DNA of 64,000 nucleotides. Source: Branchinecta lynchi. Lineage: Eukaryota; Arthropoda; Branchiopoda; Anostraca; Branchinectidae. The notes beneath the pieces were generated by a model. That model saw nothing but the letters and a program-made list of their open reading frames with translations, was not told the origin of the DNA and searched no databases. Shown in pieces: positions 48,592-61,625 of the stretch (positions are counted from its first letter, which is position 1; each line of letters starts with the position of its first letter). The position numbers were made by a program, and so were the translations under genes. Location of the stretch: the NCBI GenBank assembly GCA_023053575.1, contig JAKZAP010000091.1:62001-126000 (forward strand), given 5' to 3'.

Positions 48592-51260
48592 GGTTGGTTT
48601 TCAAAACAAACCCCACAAGGTTTGTTTTCCCACAAGGATTGTTTTCTCACAAGGTTTGTTTTCCCACTGTGTTGGTTTTCCCAAAAGGTTCGCTTTCCCG
48701 CAAGGTTGGTTTTCCCCCAAGGTTGGTTTTCCCGCAGGGTTTGTTTTCCCACAAGGTTAGTTTTCCCGCAAGGTTTGTTTCCCCACAAGGTTTGTTTTCC
48801 CACAAGGTTTGTTTTCCCACTGTGTTGGTTTTCCCAAAAGGTTCGCTTTCCCACAAAGTTGGTTTTCCCACAAGGTTGGTTTTCCCACAAGGTTGGTTTT
48901 CCCGCAGGGTTGCTTTCCCCATAAGGTTGGTTTTCCCACAAGGTTTGTTTTCTCACAAGGTTTGTTTTCCCACTAGGTTGTTTGTCCCGCAGGGTTGCTT
49001 TCCCCATAAGGTTGGTTTTCCCACAAGGTTTGTTTTCCCACTGTGTTGGTTTTCCCAAAAGGTTCGCTTTCCCGCAAGGTTGGTTTTCCCACAAGGTTTG
49101 TTTCCCCACAAGGTTTGTTTTCCCACAAGGTTTGTTTTCCCACAAGGTTGGTTTTCCCGAAAGGTTTGCTTCCCCACAAGGTTGGTTTTCCCACAAGGTT
49201 GGTTTTCCCGCAGGGTTTGTTTTCCCACAAGGTTAGTTTTCCCGCAAGGTTTGTTTCCCCACAAGGTTTGTTTTCCCACAAGGTTTGTTTTCCCACTGTG
49301 TTGGTTTTCCCAAAAGGTTCGCTTTCCCAAAAGGTTGGTTTTCCCACAAGGTTGGTTTTCCCGCAGGGTTGCTTTCCCCATAAGGTTGGTTTTCCCAAAA
49401 GGTTCGCTTTCCCGCAAGGCTGGTTTTCCCACAAGGTTTGTTTCCCCACAATGTTTGTTTTCTCACAAGGTTTGTTTTCCCACAAGGTTGGTTTTCCCGA
49501 AAGGTTTGTTTCCCCACAAGGTTGGTTTTCCCACAAGGCTGGTTTTCCCGCAGGGTTTGTTTTCCCACAAGGTTAGTTTTCCCGCAAGGTTTGTTTTCCC
49601 ACAAGGTTAGTTTTTCCACAAGGTTTGTTTCCCCACAAGGTTTGTTTCCCCACAAGGTTTGTTTTCTCACAAGGATTGTTTTCTCACAAGGTTTGTTTTC
49701 CCACTGTGTTGGTTTTCCCAAGATGTTCGCTTTCCCGCAAGGTTCGCTTTCCCGCAAGGTTGGTTTTCCCACAAGGTTTGTTTTCTCACAAGGTTTGTGT
49801 TCCCACTAGGTTTGTTTCCCCACAAGGTTGGTTTCCTCACAAGGTTTGTTTTCCCACTAGGTTGTTTTTCCCACTAGGTTGGTTTTCCCACAAGGTTTGT
49901 TTTCCCACAAGCTTTTTTTTCACCCAAGGTTGGTTTTCCCGCAAGGTTGGTTTTCCCACAAGGTTTGTTTTCCCACTGTTTTGGTTTTCCCAAAAGGTTC
50001 GATTTCCCGCAAGGTTGGTTTTCCCACAAGGTTTGTTTCCCCACAAGGTTTGTTTTCCCATAAGGTTTGTTTTCCCACAATGTTTGTTTTCCCACAAGGT
50101 TTGTTTTCCCACAAGGTTCGTTTTCCCACAAGGTTGGTTTTCCCGCAAGGTTGCTTTCCCCATAAGGTTTGTTTTCCCACAAGGTTTGTTTTCCCACAAG
50201 GTTTGTTTTCCCACAAGGTTGGTTTTCCCGAAAGGTTTGTTTCCCCACAAGGTTGGTTTTCCCACAAGGTTGGTTTTCCCGCAGGGTTTGTTTTCCCACA
50301 AGGTTAGTTTTCCCGCAAGGTTTGTTTTCCCACAAGGTTAGTTTTCCCACAAGGTTTGTTTCCACAAGGTTGGTTTTCCCACAAGGTTGGTTTTCCCGCA
50401 GGGTTTGTTTTCCCACAAGGTTAGTTTTCCCACAAGGTTGGTTTTCCCACAAGGTTGGTTTTCCCGCAGGGTTGCTTTCCAAATAAGGTTGGTTTTCCCA
50501 CTAGGTTTGTTTTCTCACAAGGTTTGTTTTCCCACTAGGTTGTTTTTCCCACTAGGTTGGTTTTCCGAAAAGGTTTGTTTTCCCACAAGCTTTGTTTTCC
50601 CCCAAGGTTGGTTTTCCCGCAAGGTTGGTTTACCCAAAAGGTTTGTTTTCCCACTGTGTTGGTTTTCCCAAAAGGTTCTCTTTCCCAAAAGGTTCGCTTT
50701 CCCGCAAGGTTGGTTTTCCCACAAGGTTTTTTTCCCCACAAGGTTTGTTTTCCCACAAGGTTTGTTTTTCCACAAGGTTGGTTTTTCCGAAAGGTTTGTT
50801 TCCCCACAAGGTTGGTTTTCCCACAAGGTTGGTTTTCCCGCAGGGTTTGTTTTCCCACAAGGTTAGTTTTCCCTTAAGGTTTGTTTCCCCACAAGGTTTG
50901 TTTTCCCACAAGGTTTGTTTTCCCACAAGGTTGGTTTTCCCGAAAGGTTTGTTTCCCCACAAGGTTGGTTTTCCCACAAGGTTGGTTTTCCCGCAGGGTT
51001 TGTTTTCCCACAAGGTTAGTTTTCCCGCAAGGTTTGTTTCCCCACAAGGTTTGTTTTCCCACAAGGTTTGTTTTCCCACTGTGTTGGTTTTCCCAAAAGG
51101 TTCGCTTTCCCACAAGGTTGGTTTTCCCACAAGGTTTTGTTTTCCCACAAGGTTAGTTTTCCCACAAGGTTTGTTTCCCCACAAGGTTTGTTTCCCCACA
51201 AGGTTTGTTTTCCCACAAGGTTTGTTTTCCCCCAAGGTTGGTTTTCCCGCAAGGTTGGTT
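48468..51260. repeat. Block G, copy 2 (contains orientation switch 3)
   Basis: This is the second copy of 42,757-45,400. Its left boundary is the abnormal join at switch 2, which marks where the copied block was attached to the reverse array. Confidence 0.8.
48577..48628. repeat. Orientation switch 3: exact copy of switch 1
   Basis: The double hairpin of 42,866-42,917 recurs here base for base, displaced by 5,711 bp (stem 48,577-48,587, TTGT, stem 48,592-48,602, second stem pair 48,603-48,612 and 48,619-48,628). Sequence on both sides is also shared, so the switch was duplicated with its block. Confidence 0.92.
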
Positions 51261-52295
51261 TTCCCACAAGGTTTGTTTTCCCACTGTGTTGGTTTTCCCA
51301 AAAGGTTCGCTTTCCCACAAGGTTGGTTTTCCCACAAGGTTGGTTTTCCCGCAGGGTTGCTTTCCCCATAAGGTTTGTTTTCCCACTAGGTTGTGTTTCC
51401 CACTAGGTTGGTCTTCCCACAAGGTTTGTTTTCCCACAAGCTTTGTTTTCCCCCAAGGTTGGTTTTCCCGCAAGGTTGGTTTTCCCACAAGGTTTGTTTT
51501 CCCACTTTGTTGGTTTTCCCAAAAGGTTCGCTTTCCCGCAAGGTTGGTTTTCCCACGAGGTTTGTTTCCCCACAAGGTTTGTTTTCCCACAAGGTTTGTT
51601 TTCCCACAAGGTTGGTTTTCCCGAAAGGTTTGTTTCCCTGCAAGGTTGGTTTTCCCACAAGGTTGGTTTTCCCGCAGGGTTTGTTTTCCCACAAGGTTAG
51701 TTTTCCCGCAAGGTTTGTTTCCCCACAAGGTTTGTTTTCCCACAAGGATTGTTTTCTCACAAGGTTTGTTTTCCCACTAGGTTTGTTTCCCCACAAGGTT
51801 TGTTTTCCCACAAGGTTTGTTTTCCCCCAAGGTTGGTTTTCCCGCAAGGTTGGTTTTCCCACAAGGTTTGTTTTCCCACTGTGTTGGTTTTCCCAAAAGG
51901 TTCGCTTTCCCACAAGGTTCGTTTTCCCACAAGGTTGGTTTTCCCACAAGGTTGGTTTTCCCGCAGGGTTGCTTTCCCCATAAGGTTGGTTTTCCCACAA
52001 GGTTTGTTTTCTCACAAGGTTTGTTTTCCCACTAGGTTGTTTTTCCCACTAGGTTGGTTTTCCGAAAAGGTTTGTTTTCCCACAAGCTTTGTTTTCCCCC
52101 AAGGTTGGTTTTCCCACAAGGTTTGTTTCCCCACAATTTTTATTTTCTCACAAGGTTTGTTTTCCCACAAGGTTGGTTTTCCCGAAAGGTTTGTTTCCCC
52201 ACAAGGTTGGTTTTCCCACAAGGCTGGTTTTCCCGCAGGGTTTGTTTTCCCACAAGGTTAGTTTTCCCGCAAGGTTTGTTTTCCCACAAGGTTAG
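50387..52295 (-). repeat. Block I, copy 1
   Basis: This recurs at 54,722-56,627 with offsets of 4,335 bp (255 monomers), then 4,334 and 4,332 bp after small deletions. Confidence 0.8.
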
Positions 52296-53330
52296 TTTTC
52301 CCGCAGGGTTGCTTTCCCCATAAGGTTTGTTTTCCCACAAGGTTAGTTTTCCCGCAAGGTTTGTTTTCCCACAAGGTTGGTTTTCCCGCAGGGTTGCTTT
52401 CCCCATAAGGTTTGTTTTCCCACTAGGTTGTGTTTCCCACTAGGTTGGTCTTCCCACAAGGTTTGTTTTCCCACAAGCTTTGTTTTCCCCCAAGGTTGGT
52501 TTTCCCGCAAGGTTGGTTTTCCCACAAGGTTTGTTTTCCCACTTTGTTGGTTTTCCCAAAAGGTTCGCTTTCCCGCAAGGTTGGTTTTCCCACGAGGTTT
52601 GTTTCCCCACAAGGTTTGTTTTCCCACAAGGTTTGTTTTCCCACAAGGTTGGTTTTCCCGAAAGGTTTGTTTCCCCGCAAGGTTGGTTTTCCCACAAGGT
52701 TGGTTTTCCCGCAGGGTTTGTTTTCCCACAAGGTTAGTTTTCCCGCAAGGTTTGTTTCCCCACAAGGTTTGTTTTCCCACAAGGATTGTTTTCTCACAAG
52801 GTTTGTTTTCCCACTAGGTTTGTTTCCCCACAAGGTTTGTTTTCCCACAAGGTTTGTTTTCCCCCAAGGTTGGTTTTCCCGCAAGGTTGGTTTTCCCACA
52901 AGGTTTGTTTTCCCACTGTGTTGGTTTTCCCAAAAGGTTCGCTTTCCCACAAGGTTCGTTTTCCCACAAGGTTGGTTTTCCCACAAGGTTGGTTTTCCCG
53001 CAGGGTTGCTTTCCCCATAAGGTTGGTTTTCCCACAAGGTTTGTTTTCTCACAAGGTTTGTTTTCCCACTAGGTTGTTTTTCCCACTAGGTTGGTTTTCC
53101 GAAAAGGTTTGTTTTCCCACAAGCTTTGTTTTCCCCCAAGGTTGGTTTTCCCACAAGGTTTGTTTCCCCACAATTTTTATTTTCTCACAAGGTTTGTTTT
53201 CCCACAAGGTTGGTTTTCCCGAAAGGTTTGTTTCCCCACAAGGTTGGTTTTCCCACAAGGCTGGTTTTCCCGCAGGGTTTGTTTTCCCACAAGGTTAGTT
53301 TTCCCGCAAGGTTTGTTTTCCCACAAGGTT
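51386..53330 (-). repeat. Tandem duplication of a 1,037-bp unit (61 monomers)
   Basis: About 51,386-52,300 is repeated at 52,423-53,330 with a constant offset of 1,037 bp. Shared private variants include CACGAGGTTTG and the CAATTTTTATTTTC monomer (about 52,135 and 53,172). The constant offset means no indel since duplication, so this is among the youngest events. Confidence 0.87.
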
Positions 53331-54721
53331 AGTTTTCCCACAAGTTTTGTTTCCCCACAAGGTTTGTTTCCCCACAAGGTTTGTTTTCCCACAAGGATTG
53401 TTTTCTCACAAGGTTTGTTTTCCCACTGTGTTGATTTTCCCAAAAGGTTCGCTTTCCCGCAAGGTTCGCTTTCCCACAAGGTTTGTTTTCCCACAAGCTT
53501 TGTTTTCCCCCAAGGTTGGTTTTCCCGCAAGGTTGGTTTTCCCACAAGGTTTGTTTTCCCACTTTGTTGGTTTTCCCAAAAGGTTCGCTTTCCCGCAAGG
53601 TTGGTTTTCCCACAAGGTTTGTTTCCCCACAAGGTTTGTTTCCCCACAAGGTTTGTTTTCCCCCAAAGGTTGGTTTTCCCGCAAGGTTGGTTTTCCCACA
53701 AGGTTTGTTTTCCCACTGTGTTGGTTTTCCCAAAAGGTTCGCTTTCCCGCAAGGTTGGTTTTCCCCCAAGGTTGGTTTTCCCGCAGGGTTTGTTTTCCCA
53801 CAAGGTTAGTTTTCCCGCAAGGTTTGTTTCCCCACAAGGTTTGTTTTCCCACAAGGTTTGTTTTCCCACTGTGTTGGTTTTCCCAAAAGGTTCGCTTTCC
53901 CACAAGGTTGGTTTTCCCACAAGGTTGGTTTTCCCACAAGGTTGGTTTTCCCGCAGGGTTGCTTTCCCCATCAGGTTGGTTTTCCCACAAGGTTTGTTTT
54001 CTCACAAGGTTTGTTTTCCCACTAGGTTGTTTTTCCCACTAGGTTGGTTTTCCGACAAGGTTTGTTTTCCCACAAGCTTTTTTTTCACCCAAGGTTGGTT
54101 TTCCCGCAAGGTTGGTTTTCCCACAAGGTTTGTGTTCCCACTAGGTTTGTTTCCCCACAAGGTTGGTTTCCTCACAAGGTTTGTTTTCCCACTAGGTTGT
54201 TTTTCCCACTAGGTTGGTTTTCCCACAAGGTTTGTTTTCCCACAAGCTTTTTTTTCACCCAAGGTTGGTTTTCCCGCAAGGTTGGTTTTCCCACAAGGTT
54301 TGTTTTCCCACTGTTTTGGTTTTCCCAAAAGGTTCGATTTCCCGCAAGGTTGGTTTTCCCACAAGGTTTGTTTCCCCACAAGGTTTGTTTTCCCATAAGG
54401 TTTGTTTTCCCACAATGTTTGTTTTCCCACAAGGTTTGTTTTCCCACAAGGTTCGTTTTCCCACAAGGTTGGTTTTCCCGCAAGGTTGCTTTCCCCATGA
54501 GGTTTGTTTTCCCACAAGGTTTGTTTTCCCACAAGGTTTGTTTTCCCACAAGGTTGGTTTTCCCGAAAGGTTTGTTTCCCCACAAGGTTGGTTTTCCCAC
54601 AAGGTTGGTTTTCCTGCAGGGTTTGTTTTCCCACAAGGTTAGTTTTCCCGCAAGGTTTGTTTTCCCACAAGGTTAGTTTTCCCACAAGGTTTGTTTCCAC
54701 AAGGTTGGTTTTCCCACAAGG

Positions 54722-56627
54722 TTGGTTTTCCCGCAGGGTTTGTTTTCCCACAAGGTTAGTTTTCCCACAAGGTTGGTTTTCCCACAAGGTTGGTTTTCCC
54801 GCAGGGTTGCTTTCCCCATAAGGTTGGTTTTCCCACTAGGTTTGTTTTCTCACAAGGTTTGTTTTCCCACTAGGTTGTTTTTCCCACTAGGTTGGTTTTC
54901 CGAAAAGGTTTGTTTTCCCACAAGCTTTGTTTTCCCCCAAGGTTGGTTTTCCCGCAAGGTTGGTTTACCCAAAAGGTTTGTTTTTCCACTGTGTTGGTTT
55001 TCCCAAAAGGTTCTCTTTCCCAAAAGGTTCGCTTTCCCGCAAGGTTGGTTTTCCCACAAGGTTTGTTTCCCCACAAGGTTTGTTTTCCCACAAGGTTTGT
55101 TTTTCCACAAGGTTGGTTTTTCCGAAAGGTTTGTTTCCCCACAAGGTTGGTTTTCCCACAAGGTTGGTTTTCCCGCAGGGTTTGTTTTCCCACAAGGTTA
55201 GTTTTCCATTAAGGTTTGTTTCCCCACAAGGTTTGTTTTCCCACAAGGTTTGTTTTCCCACAAGGTTGGTTTTCCCGAAAGGTTTGTTTCCCCACAAGGT
55301 TGGTTTTTCCACAAGGTTGGTTTTCCCGCAGGGTTTGTTTTCCCACAAGGTTAGTTTTCCCGCAAGGTTTGTTTCCCCACAAGGTTTGTTTTCCCACAAG
55401 GTTTGTTTTCCCACTGTGTTGGTTTTCCCAAAAGGTTCGCTTTCCCACAAGGTTGGTTTTCCCACAAGGTTTGTTTTCCCACAAGGTTAGTTTTCCCACA
55501 AGGTTTGTTTCCCCACAAGGTTTGTTTCCCCACAAGGTTTGTTTTCCCACAAGGTTTGTTTTCCCCCAAGGTTGGTTTTCCCGCAAGGTTGGTTTTCCCA
55601 CAAGGTTTGTTTTCCCACTGTGTTGGTTTTCCCAAAAGGTTCGCTTTCCCACAAGGTTGGTTTTCCCACAAGGTTGGTTTTCCCGCAGGGTTGCTTTCCC
55701 CATAAGGTTTGTTTTCCCACTAGGTTGTGTTTCCCACTAGGTTGGTCTTCCCACAAGGTTTGTTTTCCCACAAGCTTTGTTTTCCCCCAAGGTTGGTTTT
55801 CCCGCAAGGTTGGTTTTCCCACAAGGTTTGTTTTCCCACTTTGTTGGTTTTCCCAAAAGGTTCGCTTTCCCGCAAGGTTGGTTTTCCCACAAGGTTTGTT
55901 TCCCCACAAGGTTTGTTTTCCCACAAGGTTTGTTTTCCCACAAGGTTGGTTTTCCCGAAAGGTTTGTTTCCCCGCAAGGTTGGTTTTCCCACAAGGTTGG
56001 TTTTCCCGCAGGGTTTTTTTTCCCACAAGGTTAGTTTTCCCGCAAGGTTTGTTTCCCCACAAGGTTTGTTTTCCCACAAGGATTGTTTTCTCACAAGGTT
56101 TGTTTTCCCACTAGGTTTGTTTCCCCACAAGGTTTGTTTTCCCACAAGGTTTGTTTTCCCCCAAGGTTGGTTTTCCCGCAAGGTTGGTTTTCCCACAAGG
56201 TTTGTTTTCCCACTGTGTTGGTTTTCCCAAAAGGTTCGCTTTCCCACAAGGATGGTTTTCCCACAAGGTTGGTTTTCCCACAAGGTTGGTTTTCCCGCAG
56301 GGTTGCTTTCCCCATAAGGTTGGTTTTCCCACAAGGTTTTTTCTCACAAGGTTTGTTTTCCCACTAGGTTGTTTTTCCCACTAGGTTGGTTTTCCGAAAA
56401 GGTTTGTTTTCCCACAAGCTTTGTTTTCCCCCAAGGTTGGTTTTCCCACAAGGTTTGTTTCCCCACAATTTTTATTTTCTCACAAGGTTTGTTTTCCCAC
56501 AAGGTTGGTTTTCCCGAAAGGTTTGTTTCCCCACAAGGTTGGTTTTCCCACAAGGCTGGTTTTCCCGCAGGGTTTGTTTTCCCACAAGGTTAGTTTTCCC
56601 GCAAGGTTTGTTTTCCCACAAGGTTAG
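54722..56627 (-). repeat. Block I, copy 2
   Basis: This is the second copy of 50,387-52,295. Its right part also begins the 2,803-bp tandem pair that follows. Confidence 0.8.
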
Positions 56628-59600
56628 TTTTCCCACAAGGTTTGTTTCCCCACAAGGTTTGTTTCCCCACAAGGTTTGTTTTCCCACAAGGATTGTTTTC
56701 TCACAAGGTTTGTTTTCCCACTGTGTTGATTTTCCCAAAAGGTTCGCTTTCCCGCAAGGTTCGCTTTCCCACAAGGTTTGTTTTCCCACAAGCTTTGTTT
56801 TCCCCCAAATTTGGTTTTCCCGCAAGGTTGGTTTTCCCACAAGGTTTGTTTTCCCACTTTGTTGGTTTTCCCAAAAGGTTCGCTTTCCCGCAAGGTTGGT
56901 TTTCCCACAAGGTTTATTTCCCCACAAGGTTTGTTTTCCCACAAGGTTTGTTTTTCCACAAGGTTGGTTTTCCCGAAAGGTTTGTTTCCCCACAAGGTTG
57001 GTTTTCCCACAAGGTTGGTTTTCCCGCAGGGTTTGTTTTCCCACAAGGTTAGTTTTCCCGCAAGGTTTGTTTCCCCACAAGGTTTGTTTTCCCACAAGGA
57101 TTGTTTTCTCACAAGGTTTGTTTTCCCACTAGATTTGTTTCCCCACAAGGTTTGTTTTCCCCCAAAGGTTGGTTTTCCCGCAAGGTTGGTTTTCCCACAA
57201 GGTTTGTTTTCCCACTGTGTTGGTTTTCCCAAAAGGTTCGCTTTCCCGCAAGGTTGGTTTTCCCCAAGGTTGGTTTTCCCGCAGGGTTTGTTTTCCCACA
57301 AGGTTAGTTTTCCCGCAAGGTTTGTTTCCCCACAAGGTTTGTTTTCCCACAAGGTTTGTTTTCCCATTGTGTTGGTTTTCCCAAAAGGTTCGCTTTCCCA
57401 CAAGGTTGGTTTTCCCACAAGGTTGGTTTTCCCACAAGGTTGGTTTTCCCGCAGGGTTGCTTTCCCCATCAGGTTGGTTTTCCCACAAGGTTTGTTTTCT
57501 CACAATGTTTGTTTTCCCACTAGGTTGTTTTTCCCACTAGGTTGGTTTTCCCACAAGGTTTGTTTTCCCACAAGCTTTGTTTTCCCCCAAGGTTGTTTTT
57601 CCCACTAGGTTGGTTTTCCCACAAGGTTTGTTTTCCCACAAGCTTTGTTTTCCCCCAAGGTTGGTTTTCCCGCAAGGTTGGTTTACCCACAAGGTTTGTT
57701 TTCCCACTGTGTTGGTTTTCCCAAAAGGTTCGCTTTCCCGCAAGGTTGGTTTTCCCACAAGGTTTGTTTCCCCACAAGGTTTGTTTTCCCACAAGGTTTG
57801 TTTTCCCACAAGGTTGGTTTTCCCGAAAGGTTTGTTTCCCCACAAGGTTGGTTTTCCCACAAGGTTGGTTATCCTGCAGGGTTTGTTTTCCCACAAGGTT
57901 AGTTTTCCCGCAAGGTTTGTTTCCCCACAAGGTTTGTTTTCCCACAAGGTTTGTTTTCCCACTGTGTTGGTTTTCCCAAAAGGTTCGCTTTCCCAAAAGG
58001 TTGGTTTTCCCACAAGGTTGGTTTTCCCACAAGGTTGGTTTTCCCGCAGGGTTGCTTTCCCCATAAGGTTGGTTTTCCCAAAAGGTTCGCTTTCCCGCAA
58101 GGCTGGTTTTCCCACAAGGTTTGTTTCCCCACAATGTTTGTTTTCTCACAAGGTTTGTTTTCCCACAAGGTTGGTTTTCCCGAAAGGTTTGTTTCCCCAC
58201 AAGGTTGGTTTTCCCAAAAGACTGGTTTTCCCGCAGGGTTTGTTTTCCCACAAGGTTAGTTTTCCCGCAAGGTTTGTTTTCCCACCAGGTTAGTTTTCCC
58301 ACAAGGTTTGTTTCCCCACAAGGTTTGTTTCCCCACAAGGTTTGTTTTCCCACAAGAATTGTTTTCTCACTAGGTTTGTTTTCCCACTGTGTTGGTTTTC
58401 CCAAGAGGTTCGCTTTCCCGCAAGGTTCGCTTTCCCGCAAGGTTAGTTTTCCCACAAGGTTTGTTTTCTCACAAGGTTTGTGTTCCCACTAGGTTTGTTT
58501 CCCCACAAGGTTTGTTTTCTCACAAGGTTTGTTTTCCCACAAGGTTTGTTTTCCCACAAGGCTTGTTTTCCCACAAGGTTTGTTTTGCCACAAGGTTGGT
58601 TTTCCAGAAAGGTTTGTTTCCCCACAAGGTTGGTTTTCCCACAACGTTTGTTTTCCCGCAGGGTTTGTTTTCCCACAAGGTTAGTTTTCCCGCAAGGTTT
58701 GTTTTCCCACAAGGTTAGTTTTCCCACAAGGTTTGTTTCCCCACAAGGTTTGTTTCCCCACAAGGTTTGTTTTCACACAAGGATTGTTTTCCCACAAGGT
58801 TTGTTTTCCCACTGTGTTGGTTTTCCCACAAGGTTAGTTTTCCCGCAAGGTTTGTTTCCCCACAAGGTTTGTTTTCCCACAAGGATTGTTTTCTCACAAG
58901 GTTTGTTTTCCCACTAGGTTTGTTTCCCCACAAGGTTTGTTTTCCCACAAGGTTTGTTTTCCCCCAAGGTTGGTTTTCCCGCAAGGTTGGTTTTCCCACA
59001 AGGTTTGTTTTCCCACTGTGTTGGTTTTCCCAAAAGGTTCGCTTTCCCACAAGGATGGTTTTCCCACAAGGTTGGTTTTCCCACAAGGTTGGTTTTCCCG
59101 CAGGGTTGCTTTCCCCATAAGGTTGGTTTTCCCACAAGGTTTTTTCTCACAAGGTTTGTTTTCCCACTAGGTTGTTTTTCCCACTAGGTTGGTTTTCCGA
59201 AAAGGTTTGTTTTCCCACAAGCTTTGTTTTCCCCCAAGGTTGGTTTTCCCACAAGGTTTGTTTCCCCACAATTTTTATTTTCTCACAAGGTTTGTTTTCC
59301 CACAAGGTTGGTTTTCCCGAAAGGTTTGTTTCCCCACAAGGTTGGTTTTCCCACAAGGCTGGTTTTCCCGCAGGGTTTGTTTTCCCACAAGGTTAGTTTT
59401 CCCGCAAGGTTTGTTTTCCCACAAGGTTAGTTTTCCCACAAGGTTTGTTTCCCCACAAGGTTTGTTTCCCCACAAGGTTTGTTTTCCCACAAGGATTGTT
59501 TTCTCACAAGGTTTGTTTTCCCACTGTGTTGATTTTCCCAAAAGGTTCGCTTTCCCGCAAGGTTCGCTTTCCCACAAGGTTTGTTTTCCCACAAGCTTTG

Positions 59601-61625
59601 TTTTCCCCCAAATTTGGTTTTCCCGCAAGGTTGGTTTTCCCACAAGGTTTGTTTTCCCACTTTGTTGGTTTTCCCAAAAGGTTCGCTTTCCCGCAAGGTT
59701 GGTTTTCCCACAAGGTTTGTTTCCCCACAAGGTTTGTTTTCCCACAAGGTTTGTTTTTCCACAAGGTTGGTTTTCCCGAAAGGTTTGTTTCCCCACAAGG
59801 TTGGTTTTCCCACAAGGTTGGTTTTCCCGCAGGGTTTGTTTTCCCACAAGGTTAGTTTTCCCGCAAGGTTTGTTTCCCCACAAGGTTTGTTTTCCCACAA
59901 GGATTGTTTTCTCACAAGGTTTGTTTTCCCACTAGATTTGTTTCCCCACAAGGTTTGTTTTCCCCCAAAGGTTGGTTTTCCCGCAAGGTTGGTTTTCCCA
60001 CAAGGTTTGTTTTCCCACTGTGTTGGTTTTCCCAAAAGGTTCGCTTTCCCGCAAGGTTGGTTTTCCCCAAGGTTGGTTTTCCCGCAGGGTTTGTTTTCCC
60101 ACAAGGTTAGTTTTCCCGCAAGGTTTGTTTCCCCACAAGGTTTGTTTTCCCACAAGGTTTGTTTTCCCATTGTGTTGGTTTTCCCAAAAGGTTCGCTTTC
60201 CCACAAGGTTGGTTTTCCCACAAGGTTGGTTTTCCCACAAGGTTGGTTTTCCCGCAGGGTTGCTTTCCCCATCAGGTTGGTTTTCCCACAAGGTTTGTTT
60301 TCTCACAATGTTTGTTTTCCCACTAGGTTGTTTTTCCCACTAGGTTGGTTTTCCCACAAGGTTTGTTTTCCCACAAGCTTTGTTTTCCCCCAAGGTTGTT
60401 TTTCCCACTAGGTTGGTTTTCCCACAAGGTTTGTTTTCCCACAAGCTTTGTTTTCCCCCAAGGTTGGTTTTCCCGCAAGGTTGGTTTACCCACAAGGTTT
60501 GTTTTCCCACTGTGTTGGTTTTCCCAAAAGGTTCGCTTTCCCGCAAGGTTGGTTTTCCCACAAGGTTTGTTTCCCCACAAGGTTTGTTTTCCCACAAGGT
60601 TTGTTTTCCCACAAGGTTGGTTTTCCCGAAAGGTTTGTTTCCCCACAAGGTTGGTTTTCCCATAAGGTTGGTTATCCTGCAGGGTTTGTTTTCCCACAAG
60701 GTTAGTTTTCCCGCAAGGTTTGTTTCCCCACAAGGTTTGTTTTCCCACAAGGTTTGTTTTCCCACTGTGTTGGTTTTCCCAAAAGGTTCGCTTTCCCAAA
60801 AGGTTGGTTTTCCCACAAGGTTGGTTTTCCCACAAGGTTGGTTTTCCCGCAGGGTTGCTTTCCCCATAAGGTTGGTTTTCCCAAAAGGTTCGCTTTCCCG
60901 CAAGGCTGGTTTTCCCACAAGGTTTGTTTCCCCACAATGTTTGTTTTCTCACAAGGTTTGTTTTCCCACAAGGTTGGTTTTCCCGAAAGGTTTGTTTCCC
61001 CACAAGGTTGGTTTTCCCAAAAGACTGGTTTTCCCGCAGGGTTTGTTTTCCCACAAGGTTAGTTTTCCCGCAAGGTTTGTTTTCCCACCAGGTTAGTTTT
61101 CCCACAAGGTTTGTTTCCCCACAAGGTTTGTTTCCCCACAAGGTTTGTTTTCCCACAAGAATTGTTTTCTCACTAGGTTTGTTTTCCCACTGTGTTGGTT
61201 TTCCCAAGAGGTTCGCTTTCCCGCAAGGTTCGCTTTCCCGCAAGGTTAGTTTTCCCACAAGGTTTGTTTTCTCACAAGGTTTGTGTTCCCACTAGGTTTG
61301 TTTCCCCACAAGGTTTGTTTTCTCACAAGGTTTGTTTTCCCACAAGGTTTGTTTTCCCACAAGGCTTGTTTTCCCACAAGGTTTGTTTTGCCACAAGGTT
61401 GGTTTTCCAGAAAGGTTTGTTTCCCCACAAGGTTGGTTTTCCCACAACGTTTGTTTTCCCGCAGGGTTTGTTTTCCCACAAGGTTAGTTTTCCCGCAAGG
61501 TTTGTTTTCCCACAAGGTTAGTTTTCCCACAAGGTTTGTTTCCCCACAAGGTTTGTTTCCCCACAAGGTTTGTTTTCACACAAGGATTGTTTTCCCACAA
61601 GGTTTGTTTTCCCACTGTGTTGGTT
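56020..61625 (-). repeat. Tandem duplication of a 2,803-bp unit (block J)
   Basis: Copy 1 runs about 56,020-58,822 and copy 2 about 58,823-61,625, constant offset 2,803 bp (165 monomers minus two bases, the two bases being lost in both). Shared private variants include CCCAAATTTGG, CCCCAAAGGTTGG, a shortened TTTTTTCTCAC monomer and TTATCCTGCAGG. The copies are nearly identical. Confidence 0.88.
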
